From Alphaproteobacteria bacterium (lineage in GTDB: Bacteria; Pseudomonadota; Alphaproteobacteria; Rhodospirillales; Magnetospirillaceae), in NCBI GenBank assembly GCA_021325215.1, contig JAJPHO010000037.1, positions 1 to 32,020 of the forward strand: a stretch of DNA of 32,020 bases, written 5' to 3'. The position numbers and the translations under genes were made by a program. This document shows positions 1 through 8,053 of the stretch, one piece after another (position 1 is the stretch's first letter; each line of letters opens with the position of its first letter). The notes below the pieces were generated by a model, which did not search any database, was not told the origin of the DNA, and was given only the letters and a program-made list of their open reading frames with translations.

Positions 1-1239
1 ATGCCGCAATTCCTCGAGCAGCGTTACGGCTCGTCCGTCCGCATGCTGATGGCGGTGTTCTGGCTGGGCGTCTATGTCTTCGTCAATCTGACCTCGATCC
101 TGTGGCTGGGATCGCTGGCCATCAATGCGGTGGCCGGCATCGACCAGACCAGCGCCCTGGTCGCCATCGCGGTGTTCGCCCTTGCCTATCAGATCTATGG
201 CGGGTTGAAGGCCGCCGCCATGACCGACATCGTCCAGGTGGCGCTGCTGGTGACCGGCGGGCTGCTGATCGTGTTCGTCGCCTTCATGAAGATCTCGGGC
301 GGCGCCGGCGTGGTCGAGGGGATCGACATGGTCGCCGCGCAATTCCCCGACCGCTTCCACCTGATCCTGCCCAAGGACAATCCGCACTATGGCGACCTGC
401 CCGGCGTGGCGGTGCTGTTCGGCGGCATGTGGATCATGAATCTCAGCTATTGGGGCTTCAACCAGTACATCATCCAGCGCGCCCTGGCCGCCAAGAGCAT
501 CGGCGCGGCCCAGACCGGCATCGCCTTCGCCGCCTATCTCAAGCTGATCATGCCGGTGATCGTGGTGCTGCCCGGCCTCGCCGCGCTGATCCTGGCGCCC
601 GGCCTGCCGCGCCCCGACCAGGCCTATCCCGAGATCATGAAGCTGCTGCCGCCCGGCGTGCTCGGCCTGGTGTTCGCCTCATTGATCGCGGCGATCGTCG
701 CGTCGCTGGCTTCGAAGATCAACAGCATCTCGACCATCTTCACGCTCGACGTCTACGCCCATGCCAGGAAGGGCTCTTCGGAGTCGCATCTGGTGCTGGT
801 CGGACGCATCACCTCGGTCGCCGCCATGACCATCGGCGTGCTGGCGGCCAAGCCGCTGCTGGGAAATTTCGACCAGGCGTTCCAGTACATCCAGAAATTC
901 ACCGGCTTCTTCACCCCGGGCATCGTGGTGATCTTCCTGCTCGGCATGTTCTGGAAACGCGCCTCGGCCGCCAGCGCCATCACGGCGGCGGTCGGGTCTG
1001 TCGTGCTGTCGACGATCTTCAACCGGGCCTTCCCCGATCTGCCGTTCCTCGATTCGGTGGGATTGGTGTTCCTGATCACCCTGGGCGCGGCGATCCTGGT
1101 GTCGCTGGTCCGCCCCGCCCAGGAAGGGACGAACCTCGTCGTGCTGGACGATATCGACTATCGCACCCCGACCAGTTTCAACCTTGCCGCCTTCGGCATG
1201 ATCTTCCTGGTCGCAGCCCTTTACATAACTTTGTGGTGA
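1..1239 (+). CDS. Sodium/solute symporter (SSS family, vSGLT-like), 5' end outside window
   Basis: The visible 412 residues are the C-terminal three quarters of a Na+-coupled inner-membrane symporter. The window opens on MPQFLEQRYG, the conserved PxFLExRY segment that lies about 100 residues into family members, so the first codon is internal and the true start is upstream. The stretch NQYIIQRALAAKS near residues 154-166 is typical of sugar transporters of the SGLT branch, including the galactose carrier vSGLT. About ten hydrophobic helices follow one another to the end. The gene converges with the metQ-like gene, with three bases between the stop codons. Galactose as substrate is an inference from the galactoside genes at 5-13 kb; other sugars or myo-inositol are possible. 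Confidence 0.85.
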   Translation: MPQFLEQRYGSSVRMLMAVFWLGVYVFVNLTSILWLGSLAINAVAGIDQTSALVAIAVFALAYQIYGGLKAAAMTDIVQVALLVTGGLLIVFVAFMKISGGAGVVEGIDMVAAQFPDRFHLILPKDNPHYGDLPGVAVLFGGMWIMNLSYWGFNQYIIQRALAAKSIGAAQTGIAFAAYLKLIMPVIVVLPGLAALILAPGLPRPDQAYPEIMKLLPPGVLGLVFASLIAAIVASLASKINSISTIFTLDVYAHARKGSSESHLVLVGRITSVAAMTIGVLAAKPLLGNFDQAFQYIQKFTGFFTPGIVVIFLLGMFWKRASAASAITAAVGSVVLSTIFNRAFPDLPFLDSVGLVFLITLGAAILVSLVRPAQEGTNLVVLDDIDYRTPTSFNLAAFGMIFLVAALYITLW

Positions 1240-1242
1240 GGA

Positions 1243-2022
1243 TTACCAGGCCGGCAGAATGGCGCCTTTGAACTTGGACTCCATGAAGTCGGCCACTTCC
1301 TTGGACTGATAGGCCTCGACCAGGGTCTTCAGGGCCGGACGATCCTTGTCCTTGGTCCGCGCGGCGACGAAATTGCCGTAGGGATTGCCGACGCGCGGTT
1401 CCTGCACGATGGAATCCTTGCGCGGATCGAGGCCGCCATTCAAAGCGTGGTTGGTGTTGACCACGGCCGCGGTGAAATCATCGAGCGAGCGCGGCAGCTG
1501 CGCGCCATCCAGCTCGATCAGCTTCAGCTTCTTCGGATTGGCGGTGATGTCGAGCAGCGACGGGTTCAAACCCTTGCCCGGCGCCAGCGTGATCAGGCCG
1601 TTGGCGGCCAGCAGGTTCAGCGCACGGCCGCCATTGGCCGGATCGTTGGGAATGCCGATCTTGGCACCCTGCGGCAGATCGTCCAGCTTATGGACCTTCT
1701 TGGAATAGAGACCGATCGGCTCGACGATGGTCCAGCCGATCGACACGATGTGATAGCCATGCGCCTGGATCTGCGCGTCGAGATAAGGCTGGGTCTGGAA
1801 GGCGTTGGCGTCCAGCTCGCCGGCGTCGAGCGCGGCGTTGGGCAGCACATAGTCCTGGAACACCACCAGCTGCACGTCGAGACCCTTGGTCTTGGCGACA
1901 TTGACGGCAACCTGGGCGATGTCTTCCTCGGCACCGGCCATCACGCCCAGCTTGATCTTCTCGGCGGCGTGCGCACTCATCGCCAGGCCGGCGGCCAGGA
2001 CGATCGCGAGGGTCCACTTCAT
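1243..2022 (-). CDS. metQ: MetQ/NlpA-family ABC transporter substrate-binding protein
   Basis: This is a 259-residue periplasmic binding protein of the methionine-uptake (NlpA) family. Family landmarks visible are the N-terminal IKLGVMAG strand, FQDYVLPNAALDAGELDANAFQTQ in two halves around residues 55-80, KIGIPNDPANGGRAL near 140, and the C-terminal YQSKEVADFME segment. The N-terminus is a signal peptide ending AHA-AE. There is no lipobox cysteine, so the protein is probably soluble in the periplasm rather than lipid anchored. I chose the ATG at 2022, two codons inside the longest frame, because GGAGAG lies five bases upstream of it. No metN ATPase or metI permease lies next to it, so it is an orphan here; specificity for methionine is assumed from the family. 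Confidence 0.85.
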   Translation of the reverse strand: MKWTLAIVLAAGLAMSAHAAEKIKLGVMAGAEEDIAQVAVNVAKTKGLDVQLVVFQDYVLPNAALDAGELDANAFQTQPYLDAQIQAHGYHIVSIGWTIVEPIGLYSKKVHKLDDLPQGAKIGIPNDPANGGRALNLLAANGLITLAPGKGLNPSLLDITANPKKLKLIELDGAQLPRSLDDFTAAVVNTNHALNGGLDPRKDSIVQEPRVGNPYGNFVAARTKDKDRPALKTLVEAYQSKEVADFMESKFKGAILPAW

Positions 2023-2078
2023 ATTCACTCTCCAGAGCTGTTATTCAGCGTGAAACTACAGCGGGCTATTTACCCCAT

Positions 2079-2417
2079 TCATTCGATGAAGGCAAAGCCC
2101 GCCGCCGCGATCAGGCAGACGAACGCGGCCAGATGGTTCCATTTGAGGGATTCGCCGAGATAGAAGACCGAGAAGAAGCCGAACACCAGCAGGGTGATCA
2201 CCTCCTGGGTGATCTTGAGCTGGGCCGCCGAATAGACCTCATGGCCGTATTTGTTGGCCGGCACCGCCAGGCAATATTCGAAAAAAGCGATGCCCCAGCT
2301 GATCGCCACCACTTTCCACAGCGTGGCCTGGGGGAATTTCAGCTGGCCGTACCAGGCAAAGGTCATGAAGACGTTCGACGCGACCAGCAGAACCGGAGCA
2401 AAATAGGCCCAACTCAT
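2079..2417 (-). CDS. DUF486 (DMT superfamily) membrane protein
   Basis: A 112-residue hydrophobic protein with about four membrane helices. Recognisable DUF486 blocks are FMTFAWYGQLKF near residue 17, ISWGIAFFEYCLAVPANKYG near 39-58 and FSVFYLGESLKWNH near 81-94. The length fits the family, which belongs to the drug/metabolite transporter fold as a half-size unit and may act as a dimer. The substrate is unknown. It starts at an ATG with GAGGG about eight bases upstream and lies 60 bases downstream of the glycosyltransferase gene on the same strand, so it may be the last gene of that unit. The family call is firm, the role is not. Confidence 0.8.
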   Translation of the reverse strand: MSWAYFAPVLLVASNVFMTFAWYGQLKFPQATLWKVVAISWGIAFFEYCLAVPANKYGHEVYSAAQLKITQEVITLLVFGFFSVFYLGESLKWNHLAAFVCLIAAAGFAFIE

Positions 2418-2476
2418 TTACAGGGCCCTCAGGTGCCGGGCACGCCGTCGCGCGCCATTCGCTCGCCAAAGCTCGC

Positions 2477-4120
2477 TCATTTGGTGCGGTTCTTCAGATA
2501 ACGGCGGTCCTTGACCACCGACAGAGCCACGCCGAACCGCTCCACCGTGATGATCTGCCGGCCTTCGAAGTGGCGCTGACAATTGCCCTGGGTGAAGGCG
2601 ACGATGAAATCGGCCTCGTCCAGGCGCTTGGTGAATTCCATGTAATCGGGGAAGAAATAGGCGGCCGACAGGCGGTGTCCACACACCGCCACCTTGTAGA
2701 CCTTGCTGATCGGCTTGTCGCCATATTCCATGGCGATGTAATCGGCCAGATCCTTGGTGGCCTCCAGCAGCGAATTGCCCCAGTAATCCAGCTCGTAGGC
2801 GCCTTCCGCGCCTTTGACGCCGCCGGTCAGCAGGTTGTAATAGACATATTCGTCGGGGTGCAGCTGGCACATCACCCAGATCTGCGCGACCATCACCCCG
2901 GCCAGGGCGCCGGCGAACAGCTTGCCCAGGCGGAAATCGAGGCCGCTCAGCCAGTCCCATAGCCAATCCAGCCCAAGCGCGGCCAGCACCGCCATCGGCG
3001 GCACGACGAACAGGAAATGGCGGATGCCGTTATAGGCGGTCGGCTGCTCGAACACGAAGAAAGCGACCGGGAAGAACGCGGCCAGGATGGTCAGCGCCAT
3101 GCCGATATGGCGGCGGTCCGAGCGCGCCAGACCGACCAGCAGACGCGGCCCGGAATGCAGGCGCCGGCCCAGCCAGATCGCCCCGGCGATGCCGGACAGC
3201 ACCAGCCCGACCAGCACCACCTCCGGCAGATTGACCAGCAGGTAATCCGGCAGGTAGTCGCGCGGCAGATGGCTGGCCTTGACCCACTCACCCGCCACCA
3301 GCGTATCGAGATTGATCGGATAGGCCGAGAACGCCAGCAGCGCCTTGATCGGATTAAGCGGATTCATCACGCCCCACGGCCAGCAGATCCCCATCACCGC
3401 ATAGGCGATGACGAAGGCCGGCAGCAGCTTCAGCACGATGGTTCCGAGATGGCGGCCCAGTTCCTTCCAGCGCAGCCCGGCGCGCCATTCGCCCAGCAGC
3501 GACAGGAAGATGCCGGCCACCATATAGGGCCCGACCAGCAGCGCGCCGACGCGGATGCCGAGCGCCAAACCCAGCGCCAAGCCGAACTTCACCATGATCC
3601 GGCGCGGCAGATCGGGCAGCACCAGCAGGCAGCGGCACAGATAATAGAGCGTCCAGGCCATCGCCGCGGCGAAGGGCGCGTCCTTGGGATTGTTGAAGCT
3701 CTGGCCGTAGAAGGCCGGAGTCAGCAGCAGCATCATCAGCGCCAGCATGCCGACGCGCGGCCCGCCCAGCAGACGCCCGAGCCGCCATACGCCGGCAAGC
3801 CCGACCACGCCGACCAGACCGCCCAGCAGATGGCGGGTCTCATATTCACCCAGCGGCGAGATTTGGTTGATGAAGGCGGCGACCAGATCGAACAGGCCGC
3901 CATAGCGGTAGAGATCCAGATAGTCGAAGGCCGACTGGTCCTGGAAGAACGAGGTATAGAACGCCAGCAATTTAATGCCGTAAACGTTCTGCACCTCCTC
4001 GTCATTGGTGATGCCGTAATCCTGATAGGTCAGGCACACCATGACCGCCACCGCCAGCAAGGCGATGCGCGCGAGATCGTCGAAAACTAGCCCCCACCGA
4101 CGATCGGAGCGGGTGCTCAC
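2477..4120 (-). CDS. GT39/ArnT-like (GT-C fold) membrane glycosyltransferase
   Basis: A 547-residue polytopic inner-membrane protein with about ten hydrophobic helices. An acidic pair sits in the first periplasmic loop (NDEE, residues 39-42), as expected for the catalytic carboxylate of GT-C enzymes that use polyprenyl-phosphate sugars. A second loop carries FNNPKDAPFAAA near residues 141-152, a motif common in PMT/ArnT relatives. The start is GTG, preceded by GAGGGG. It lies about 125 bases downstream of a GT2 gene that resembles polyprenol-phosphate sugar synthases, so the natural reading is that the GT2 loads the lipid carrier and this enzyme transfers the sugar to a periplasmic acceptor. 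The sugar and acceptor cannot be told from sequence. Confidence 0.8.
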   Translation of the reverse strand: MSTRSDRRWGLVFDDLARIALLAVAVMVCLTYQDYGITNDEEVQNVYGIKLLAFYTSFFQDQSAFDYLDLYRYGGLFDLVAAFINQISPLGEYETRHLLGGLVGVVGLAGVWRLGRLLGGPRVGMLALMMLLLTPAFYGQSFNNPKDAPFAAAMAWTLYYLCRCLLVLPDLPRRIMVKFGLALGLALGIRVGALLVGPYMVAGIFLSLLGEWRAGLRWKELGRHLGTIVLKLLPAFVIAYAVMGICWPWGVMNPLNPIKALLAFSAYPINLDTLVAGEWVKASHLPRDYLPDYLLVNLPEVVLVGLVLSGIAGAIWLGRRLHSGPRLLVGLARSDRRHIGMALTILAAFFPVAFFVFEQPTAYNGIRHFLFVVPPMAVLAALGLDWLWDWLSGLDFRLGKLFAGALAGVMVAQIWVMCQLHPDEYVYYNLLTGGVKGAEGAYELDYWGNSLLEATKDLADYIAMEYGDKPISKVYKVAVCGHRLSAAYFFPDYMEFTKRLDEADFIVAFTQGNCQRHFEGRQIITVERFGVALSVVKDRRYLKNRTK

Positions 4121-4215
4121 TTGTTTGTACCCCTCATACGCCGGGCGCGGCTTCCAGCCGCTGGGCTACCGCGCCAAGCGATGTTGACTGTGTGACTACG
4201 GCCATCGGCAGCGCG

Positions 4216-4233
4216 GGCGTGCAGTCGCACGCC
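4216..4233. other. Perfect 7-bp hairpin between the two glycosyltransferase genes
   Basis: GGCGTGC-AGTC-GCACGCC forms a perfect stem-loop 13 bases past the GT2 stop codon. A second small stem, GCGGC-TTCCA-GCCGC, lies nearby around 4147-4162. Neither is followed by a U tract on the minus strand, so these are at best rho-assisted terminators or mRNA-processing or stability hairpins that would set different levels of the GT2 and GT39 proteins. Confidence 0.35.
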
Positions 4234-4246
4234 GGAAAACATCCGA

Positions 4247-5185
4247 TCACGCACGACGTTCATGGGGGTCTTCCAGTGGCGGCAGCGCCAGATAGGCCAG
4301 GCGCTTGATCTCACGCCGGCCGCGGGTGACGTTGTCGAGGATGAACCCTGCCACCAGCGACAGGAAGGCCAGCACCATGATGCCGGTCGCCAGCAAGGCG
4401 GTCGGCAGACGCGGCACCAAGCCGGTTTCGGTGAATTCCACCACCACCGGCAGGCCGAGCGCGACACCGACCAGCGCCAGCACCAGGGCGATCAGGCTGA
4501 AGAACACCATCGGGCGCTCCTCGCGGAACAGCTGCAGGATCATCCACGAGATCCGGATGCCGTCGCGATAGGTGCTGAGCTTGCTGACCGAGCCTTCCGG
4601 CCGTGCGCCATAGGGCGTCTCGATCTCGGCGACCGGCAGGCGCAGGCTGAGCGCATGCACCGCCAGCTCCGTTTCGGTCTCGAAACCCGACGAGACGGCC
4701 GGGAAGGATTTGACGAAGCGGCGCGAGAAGACGCGATAGCCCGACAGCATGTCGTCGAAACGATCGCCGAAAATGTGCGAGACGGTGCCGGTCAGCAGCT
4801 TGTTGCCGAAATGATGCCCGGCGCGGAAAGCTTCCGCCGCCTGGGTGTTGAGGCGCGAGCCGATCACCATGTCGAGATGGCCGGTGACCAGGCGGTCGAT
4901 CAGCTTCTGCGCGCTGCCGGCGTCATAGGTGGCGTCGCCATCGACCATGACATACACATCCGCCTCGATGTCGGCGAACATGCGGCGCACCACATTGCCC
5001 TTGCCCTGCAGAGGCTCGGAGCGAACCAGCGCGCCGGCGGCGCGGGCGACGTCGATCGTGCGGTCTTTCGAATTGTTGTCGTAGACATAGATGTCCGCAT
5101 CCGGCAAAGCGGCGCGAAAATCGCGCACCACCATGGGGATGGCTTTCTCCTCGTTGTAACAAGGAATCAGGACGGCAACCTTCAT
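4247..5185 (-). CDS. GT2 glycosyltransferase, polyprenol-phosphate sugar synthase type
   Basis: A 312-residue enzyme whose first 215 residues form a GT-A domain: VAVLIPCYNEE at 3-13, VYDNNSKD at 34-41, and the metal and nucleotide site VDGDAT with D82 and D84. The LSGYRVFSRR block near 145-155 and the ETELAVHAL block near 170-178 resemble DPM1/GtrB-like proteins. Two membrane helices follow at about 225-245 and 263-288, as in polyprenol-phosphate glycosyltransferases that anchor this way. It probably charges undecaprenyl phosphate with a sugar from a nucleotide donor on the cytoplasmic side, supplying the GT39-like enzyme encoded next. The ATG at 5185 has only a weak ribosome site. The sugar identity is unknown. 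Confidence 0.85.
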   Translation of the reverse strand: MKVAVLIPCYNEEKAIPMVVRDFRAALPDADIYVYDNNSKDRTIDVARAAGALVRSEPLQGKGNVVRRMFADIEADVYVMVDGDATYDAGSAQKLIDRLVTGHLDMVIGSRLNTQAAEAFRAGHHFGNKLLTGTVSHIFGDRFDDMLSGYRVFSRRFVKSFPAVSSGFETETELAVHALSLRLPVAEIETPYGARPEGSVSKLSTYRDGIRISWMILQLFREERPMVFFSLIALVLALVGVALGLPVVVEFTETGLVPRLPTALLATGIMVLAFLSLVAGFILDNVTRGRREIKRLAYLALPPLEDPHERRA

Positions 5186-5209
5186 GAAAACTCACAGCTC
5201 GAAAATTGG

Positions 5210-5233
5210 CACCGCAGGATGACGGCAGCGGTG
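5210..5233 (-). terminator. Possible terminator after the SDR gene
   Basis: On the minus strand CACCGC and GCGGTG can pair around a 12-base loop, followed by CAATTTTC. The stem is short and the U run weak. The position, between the SDR stop and the GT2 start, is right for the end of the galactonate operon. Confidence 0.3.
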
Positions 5234-5288
5234 ACCGAGGTCAATTCATCTATGGTTTTTCATGAGGATATGGCGATTTTGAGGGCGA

Positions 5289-5978
5289 TCAGAGCTGCGC
5301 CAGACGCCCGCCATCGACCGCAAGGCTCGCCCCCGTCACGAAAGACGCCTCCGCCGAGGCCAGAAAACGGATCGCCGCAGCCACTTCCTCCGGCTTGCCG
5401 ACGTCCGCCGGATCGATCGTTTCGGCGCCGGATTTTATGTTGGGGTTGTCCCACAGCATCGCCGTGTCGACGGCGCCGGGCAGCACCGCGTTGCAGCGGA
5501 TGCCCTTGGGCTTGCCCTCGATGGCGGCGGCCCGGGTCAGGGCCAGCATGCCGGCCTTGGCCGCCGCATAGGACGACACCATGGCCGTGGTCTGCACCGC
5601 ATGCACGCTCGAGACATTGACGATCGCCGAACCGGGCTTCATGCGCCGGAAACCGTGCTTGGTGGAATAGCCCACGCTCAGCAGGTTCACCGCGATCACC
5701 TGCTGCCAATCCTGCTCGGTCAGCTCCTCGATCGGCTTGAAGATCATCATGCCGGCGATATTGACGATGACGTCGAGCCGGCCGAAGCGGTCGATCGCCG
5801 ACTGGCAGGCCGCCTCGACATCCTTTTCCTTCGACACGTCGCAGCGGATCATGTCGCTGTCGGGCGCGTGCAAATCGGCCAGCACCAACGAGGCGCCCTC
5901 TTCCGCGAAGGCCTTGGCCACCGCCCGGCCGATGCCGCCGGCGGCGCCGGTGATCAGAACCGTGCGTTGGCTCACCAT
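5289..5978 (-). CDS. SDR-family NAD-dependent dehydrogenase, probably sugar (galactose) dehydrogenase
   Basis: A 229-residue classical short-chain dehydrogenase. It has the cofactor loop TGAAGGIG at residues 10-17, an aspartate at the end of strand two (LAD, D35) that favours NAD over NADP, a NIAG variant of the NNAG motif near 73-76, the catalytic SS...Y137xxxK141 and a late PGAVDT block. I start it at the ATG at 5978, giving a 7-base overlap with galactonate dehydratase and a normal N-terminus; upstream extensions would only add residues from the dehydratase frame. The tight coupling to galactonate dehydratase suggests oxidation of galactose (or a related aldose) to the lactone that feeds the dehydratase. 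That role is inferred; SDR specificity cannot be read from sequence. Confidence 0.85.
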   Translation of the reverse strand: MVSQRTVLITGAAGGIGRAVAKAFAEEGASLVLADLHAPDSDMIRCDVSKEKDVEAACQSAIDRFGRLDVIVNIAGMMIFKPIEELTEQDWQQVIAVNLLSVGYSTKHGFRRMKPGSAIVNVSSVHAVQTTAMVSSYAAAKAGMLALTRAAAIEGKPKGIRCNAVLPGAVDTAMLWDNPNIKSGAETIDPADVGKPEEVAAAIRFLASAEASFVTGASLAVDGGRLAQL

Positions 5979-7114
5979 TCGCGCACCCCGCCATCGCTGC
6001 CGCGCCACACCGGGTTGCGCCAAGGCGGCGCGGTCTTGCTGGCTTCGCGCACCAGCTCCTCATTGATCTCGACGCCCAAGCCTGGCCCCGCCGGCGCGAC
6101 GACCATGCCATCGGCGATGTCGAACACCGCCGGATTCTTCAGATAGGTCAGCAGGTCATGGCCGCCGGTGTTGTAATGGATGCCGAGCGACATTTCCTGG
6201 ATGGCGAAGTTCGGCGTCGACACGCCGATCTGCAGACAGGCCGCCAGGGCGATCGGCCCGAGCGGACAATGTGGCGCCACCGCGGCGTCGTAAGCCTCGG
6301 CCATCGCGGCGATGCGCCGCACTTCCGAGATGCCGCCGGCATGGCTGAGATCGGGCTGGATGATGTCGACGGCGCCGGCCTCGAAGAAGGGCTTGAAGTC
6401 CCAGCGCGAATAGAGCCGCTCGCCCAGCGCGATCGGCAGGCAGGTCAGGCCGGCGATCTGCAGGATGCCTTCGACATTCTCGGACAATAGCGGCTCTTCG
6501 ATGAACAGCGGGCGGGCCGGTTCGAGCAGGCGGATCAATTGCTTGGCCATCGGCTTGTGGACGCGGCCATGGAAATCGAGGCCGGCATCGAGGCCCAGCG
6601 CCTGGACCGCTTCCACCCGCTCCAGTACCTGGTCGAGGCGGCGCGGGCTGTCGAGCCAGCCGAGATCCTCGGTGGCGTTCATCTTGACCGATTTGAAGCC
6701 CTGGGCCAGGCGCACCTTGCCGGCCTCGACCACATCCTGCGGACGGTCGCCGCCGATCCAGGCATAGACCGGAACCGAGGTGCGAACCGCGCCGCCCAGC
6801 AGCTGCCAGACCGGCACGCCGAGCGCCTTGCCGCGAATGTCCCACAAAGCCTGGTCGAGCCCCGCCAGCGCCGACATCAGCACCGGTCCGCCGCGATAGA
6901 AACCCAGGCGGTAGATGGTCTGCCAGAGATCCTCGATCCGCGCCGCGTCGGCGCCCAGCGCCCGATCGCGCAGGGAGGCGAAGGCGCCTTCGACCGCTTC
7001 GTTATGACCTTCCAGACTGGCCTCCCCCCAGCCGACCAGCCCGTCATCGGTCTCGACCCGGACGAACATCCAGCGCGGCGGAACGCGGAAGGTTTCGATC
7101 TTGGCTATCTTCAT
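5972..7114 (-). CDS. dgoD: D-galactonate dehydratase (enolase superfamily)
   Basis: This 380-residue protein matches the galactonate dehydratase family along its whole length. It converts D-galactonate to 2-keto-3-deoxygalactonate. Magnesium ligands are visible as D180 (in GLDFHGR), E206 (FIEEP) and E232 (LGERLYSR); the acid/base histidines are H182 and H282 (APHCPLGP). Offsets from E. coli DgoD are a constant three residues as I recall that protein, and the C-terminal APPWRNPVWR tail is also kept. I chose the ATG at 7114 over a TTG 15 bases upstream because AAGGGA precedes it at proper spacing. The SDR gene overlaps its 3' end. A good promoter with an adjoining operator-like box lies just upstream, consistent with control by the GntR-type regulator next door. 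Confidence 0.95.
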   Translation of the reverse strand: MKIAKIETFRVPPRWMFVRVETDDGLVGWGEASLEGHNEAVEGAFASLRDRALGADAARIEDLWQTIYRLGFYRGGPVLMSALAGLDQALWDIRGKALGVPVWQLLGGAVRTSVPVYAWIGGDRPQDVVEAGKVRLAQGFKSVKMNATEDLGWLDSPRRLDQVLERVEAVQALGLDAGLDFHGRVHKPMAKQLIRLLEPARPLFIEEPLLSENVEGILQIAGLTCLPIALGERLYSRWDFKPFFEAGAVDIIQPDLSHAGGISEVRRIAAMAEAYDAAVAPHCPLGPIALAACLQIGVSTPNFAIQEMSLGIHYNTGGHDLLTYLKNPAVFDIADGMVVAPAGPGLGVEINEELVREASKTAPPWRNPVWRGSDGGVREW

Positions 7115-7157
7115 CTCTGGTCCCTTCAAGAGGCGAGCCGAATGGCCGCCCCAAGAG

Positions 7158-7185
7158 ATTAGAGGGGGCGCGCGAAGTCAGTCAA
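7158..7185 (-). promoter_or_regulatory. Promoter of the dgoD-SDR operon
   Basis: Read on the minus strand: TTGACT (7180-7185), a 16-base spacer, then TCTAAT (7158-7163). Each hexamer matches the sigma-70 consensus at five of six positions. The predicted start is near 7151, giving a leader of about 37 bases before the dgoD ATG. The operator-like box abuts the -35 element. Confidence 0.6.
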
Positions 7186-7186
7186 C

Positions 7187-7202
7187 GTATTAATACTATT
7201 AT
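7187..7202. promoter_or_regulatory. Candidate operator A for the GntR/FadR-type regulator
   Basis: TTAATACTATTAT (7190-7202) shares 11 of 13 bases with TTTATACTATAAT in the regulator-aldolase intergenic region, and the overlapping GTATTAATAC (7187-7196) is a perfect palindrome. It lies directly upstream of the dgoD -35 box and covers the stop codon of the regulator gene. Binding here would place the regulator beside RNA polymerase at the dgoD promoter. Confidence 0.5.
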
Positions 7203-7960
7203 TTACCCGCGGGATTTGCTTCCTGGTCGGAAAGCCAGGCGCCCTTGATGCCCAATTTGCCGGCGATGCCGCTCTCGATCAGCTCGATGACGTCGCGGAT
7301 GATGGTCTGCATCAGCGCGAAAGCGCGCTCGGGGTCGCGCGCCACGATGGCATCCAGCACCGCCTCATGGGCGCCGATATCGGCCTCGTGCCCCTTGATC
7401 ATGTTGGTGAAGCGGATCGAGATGCGCAGCGCCGTGTTCACCATCTCGTCGAGGCGGCGATAGAACGGATTGCCGGTCGCCTTGAGGATGGCGACATGGA
7501 AGGCGACGTCGGCGGAAACCGTATCGTCGTGGCCGCCCTCGGCATTCTTCATGCGCTGCAGCCCGTGGCGGATCTCGGCGATGCCCTCGGCGCTGGCGTT
7601 GCGGGCGGCGAGATAGGCGGCGTTGGGTTCGACGCCCAGACGCATTTCGGTGAAATGCAGCAGCAGTTTCAGCGAGAACTTACGCTCCAGATGCCAGCGC
7701 AGCACATCCGGATCGAACAGGTTCCACTGGCTTTCCGGCTCGACCGCGGTGCCCTGACGCGGGCGGGCGCGCAGCAAACCCTTGGCGGTCAGCATCTTCA
7801 CCGCCTCGCGCGTGATCGAGTGGCTGCCGCCATAGATCTGGGACAGCTCGGACTCCGTCGGGAACTTGCGGTCGGAACTATATTCGCCGGACACGATCGA
7901 TTGCCCCAGGGTCTCGACCAGGCCGTAGGTCAGGTTGGTCCCGCCTCTCACCTCTCTCAC
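7199..7960 (-). CDS. GntR-family (FadR subfamily) regulator, DgoR-like
   Basis: A 253-residue transcription factor. The N-terminal winged helix (about residues 10-75) shows FPTESELSQIYGGS and ITREAVKMLTAKGLLRARPRQGT, the standard GntR recognition region. The C-terminal FCD ligand domain shows FTEMRLGVEPNAAYLAA, DVAFHVAILKATGNPFY and H..VLDAIVARDPERA, with the histidines that usually hold a metal next to the effector site. I start it at the GTG at 7960, which has GCGAGG upstream; a longer frame exists but would add a basic, non-family stretch and run into the divergent aldolase promoter. It sits between the galactonate dehydratase operon and the aldolase gene, so galactonate or a close acid is the likely inducer. 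E. coli DgoR is the known analogue. Confidence 0.88.
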   Translation of the reverse strand: MREVRGGTNLTYGLVETLGQSIVSGEYSSDRKFPTESELSQIYGGSHSITREAVKMLTAKGLLRARPRQGTAVEPESQWNLFDPDVLRWHLERKFSLKLLLHFTEMRLGVEPNAAYLAARNASAEGIAEIRHGLQRMKNAEGGHDDTVSADVAFHVAILKATGNPFYRRLDEMVNTALRISIRFTNMIKGHEADIGAHEAVLDAIVARDPERAFALMQTIIRDVIELIESGIAGKLGIKGAWLSDQEANPAGK

Positions 7961-8012
7961 GCTTTCATACCTCGCTGGAAATTGCTTTTGACGCCCCGTC
8001 ACTCCGCGCCTA

Positions 8013-8025
8013 TTTATACTATAAT
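8013..8025. promoter_or_regulatory. Candidate operator B with embedded -10 box, regulator/aldolase divergent promoter
   Basis: TTTATACTATAAT contains the palindrome TTATA-C-TATAA (8014-8024) and a perfect TATAAT (8020-8025), and resembles operator A near dgoD. It lies in the 93-base gap between the divergent regulator (GTG at 7960) and aldolase (ATG at 8054), so one protein bound here could block both promoters. No convincing -35 element sits at standard spacing; TTGACG at 7988 is too far. Confidence 0.5.
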
Positions 8026-8053
8026 TCGAGACAGAATGAAATAAACCTTGGCC

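Noticed and set aside
1-30. ATG at position 1 as the true symporter start
   Set aside because: The residues that follow are an internal motif of the family, and about 100 N-terminal residues would be missing; the gene starts before the window.
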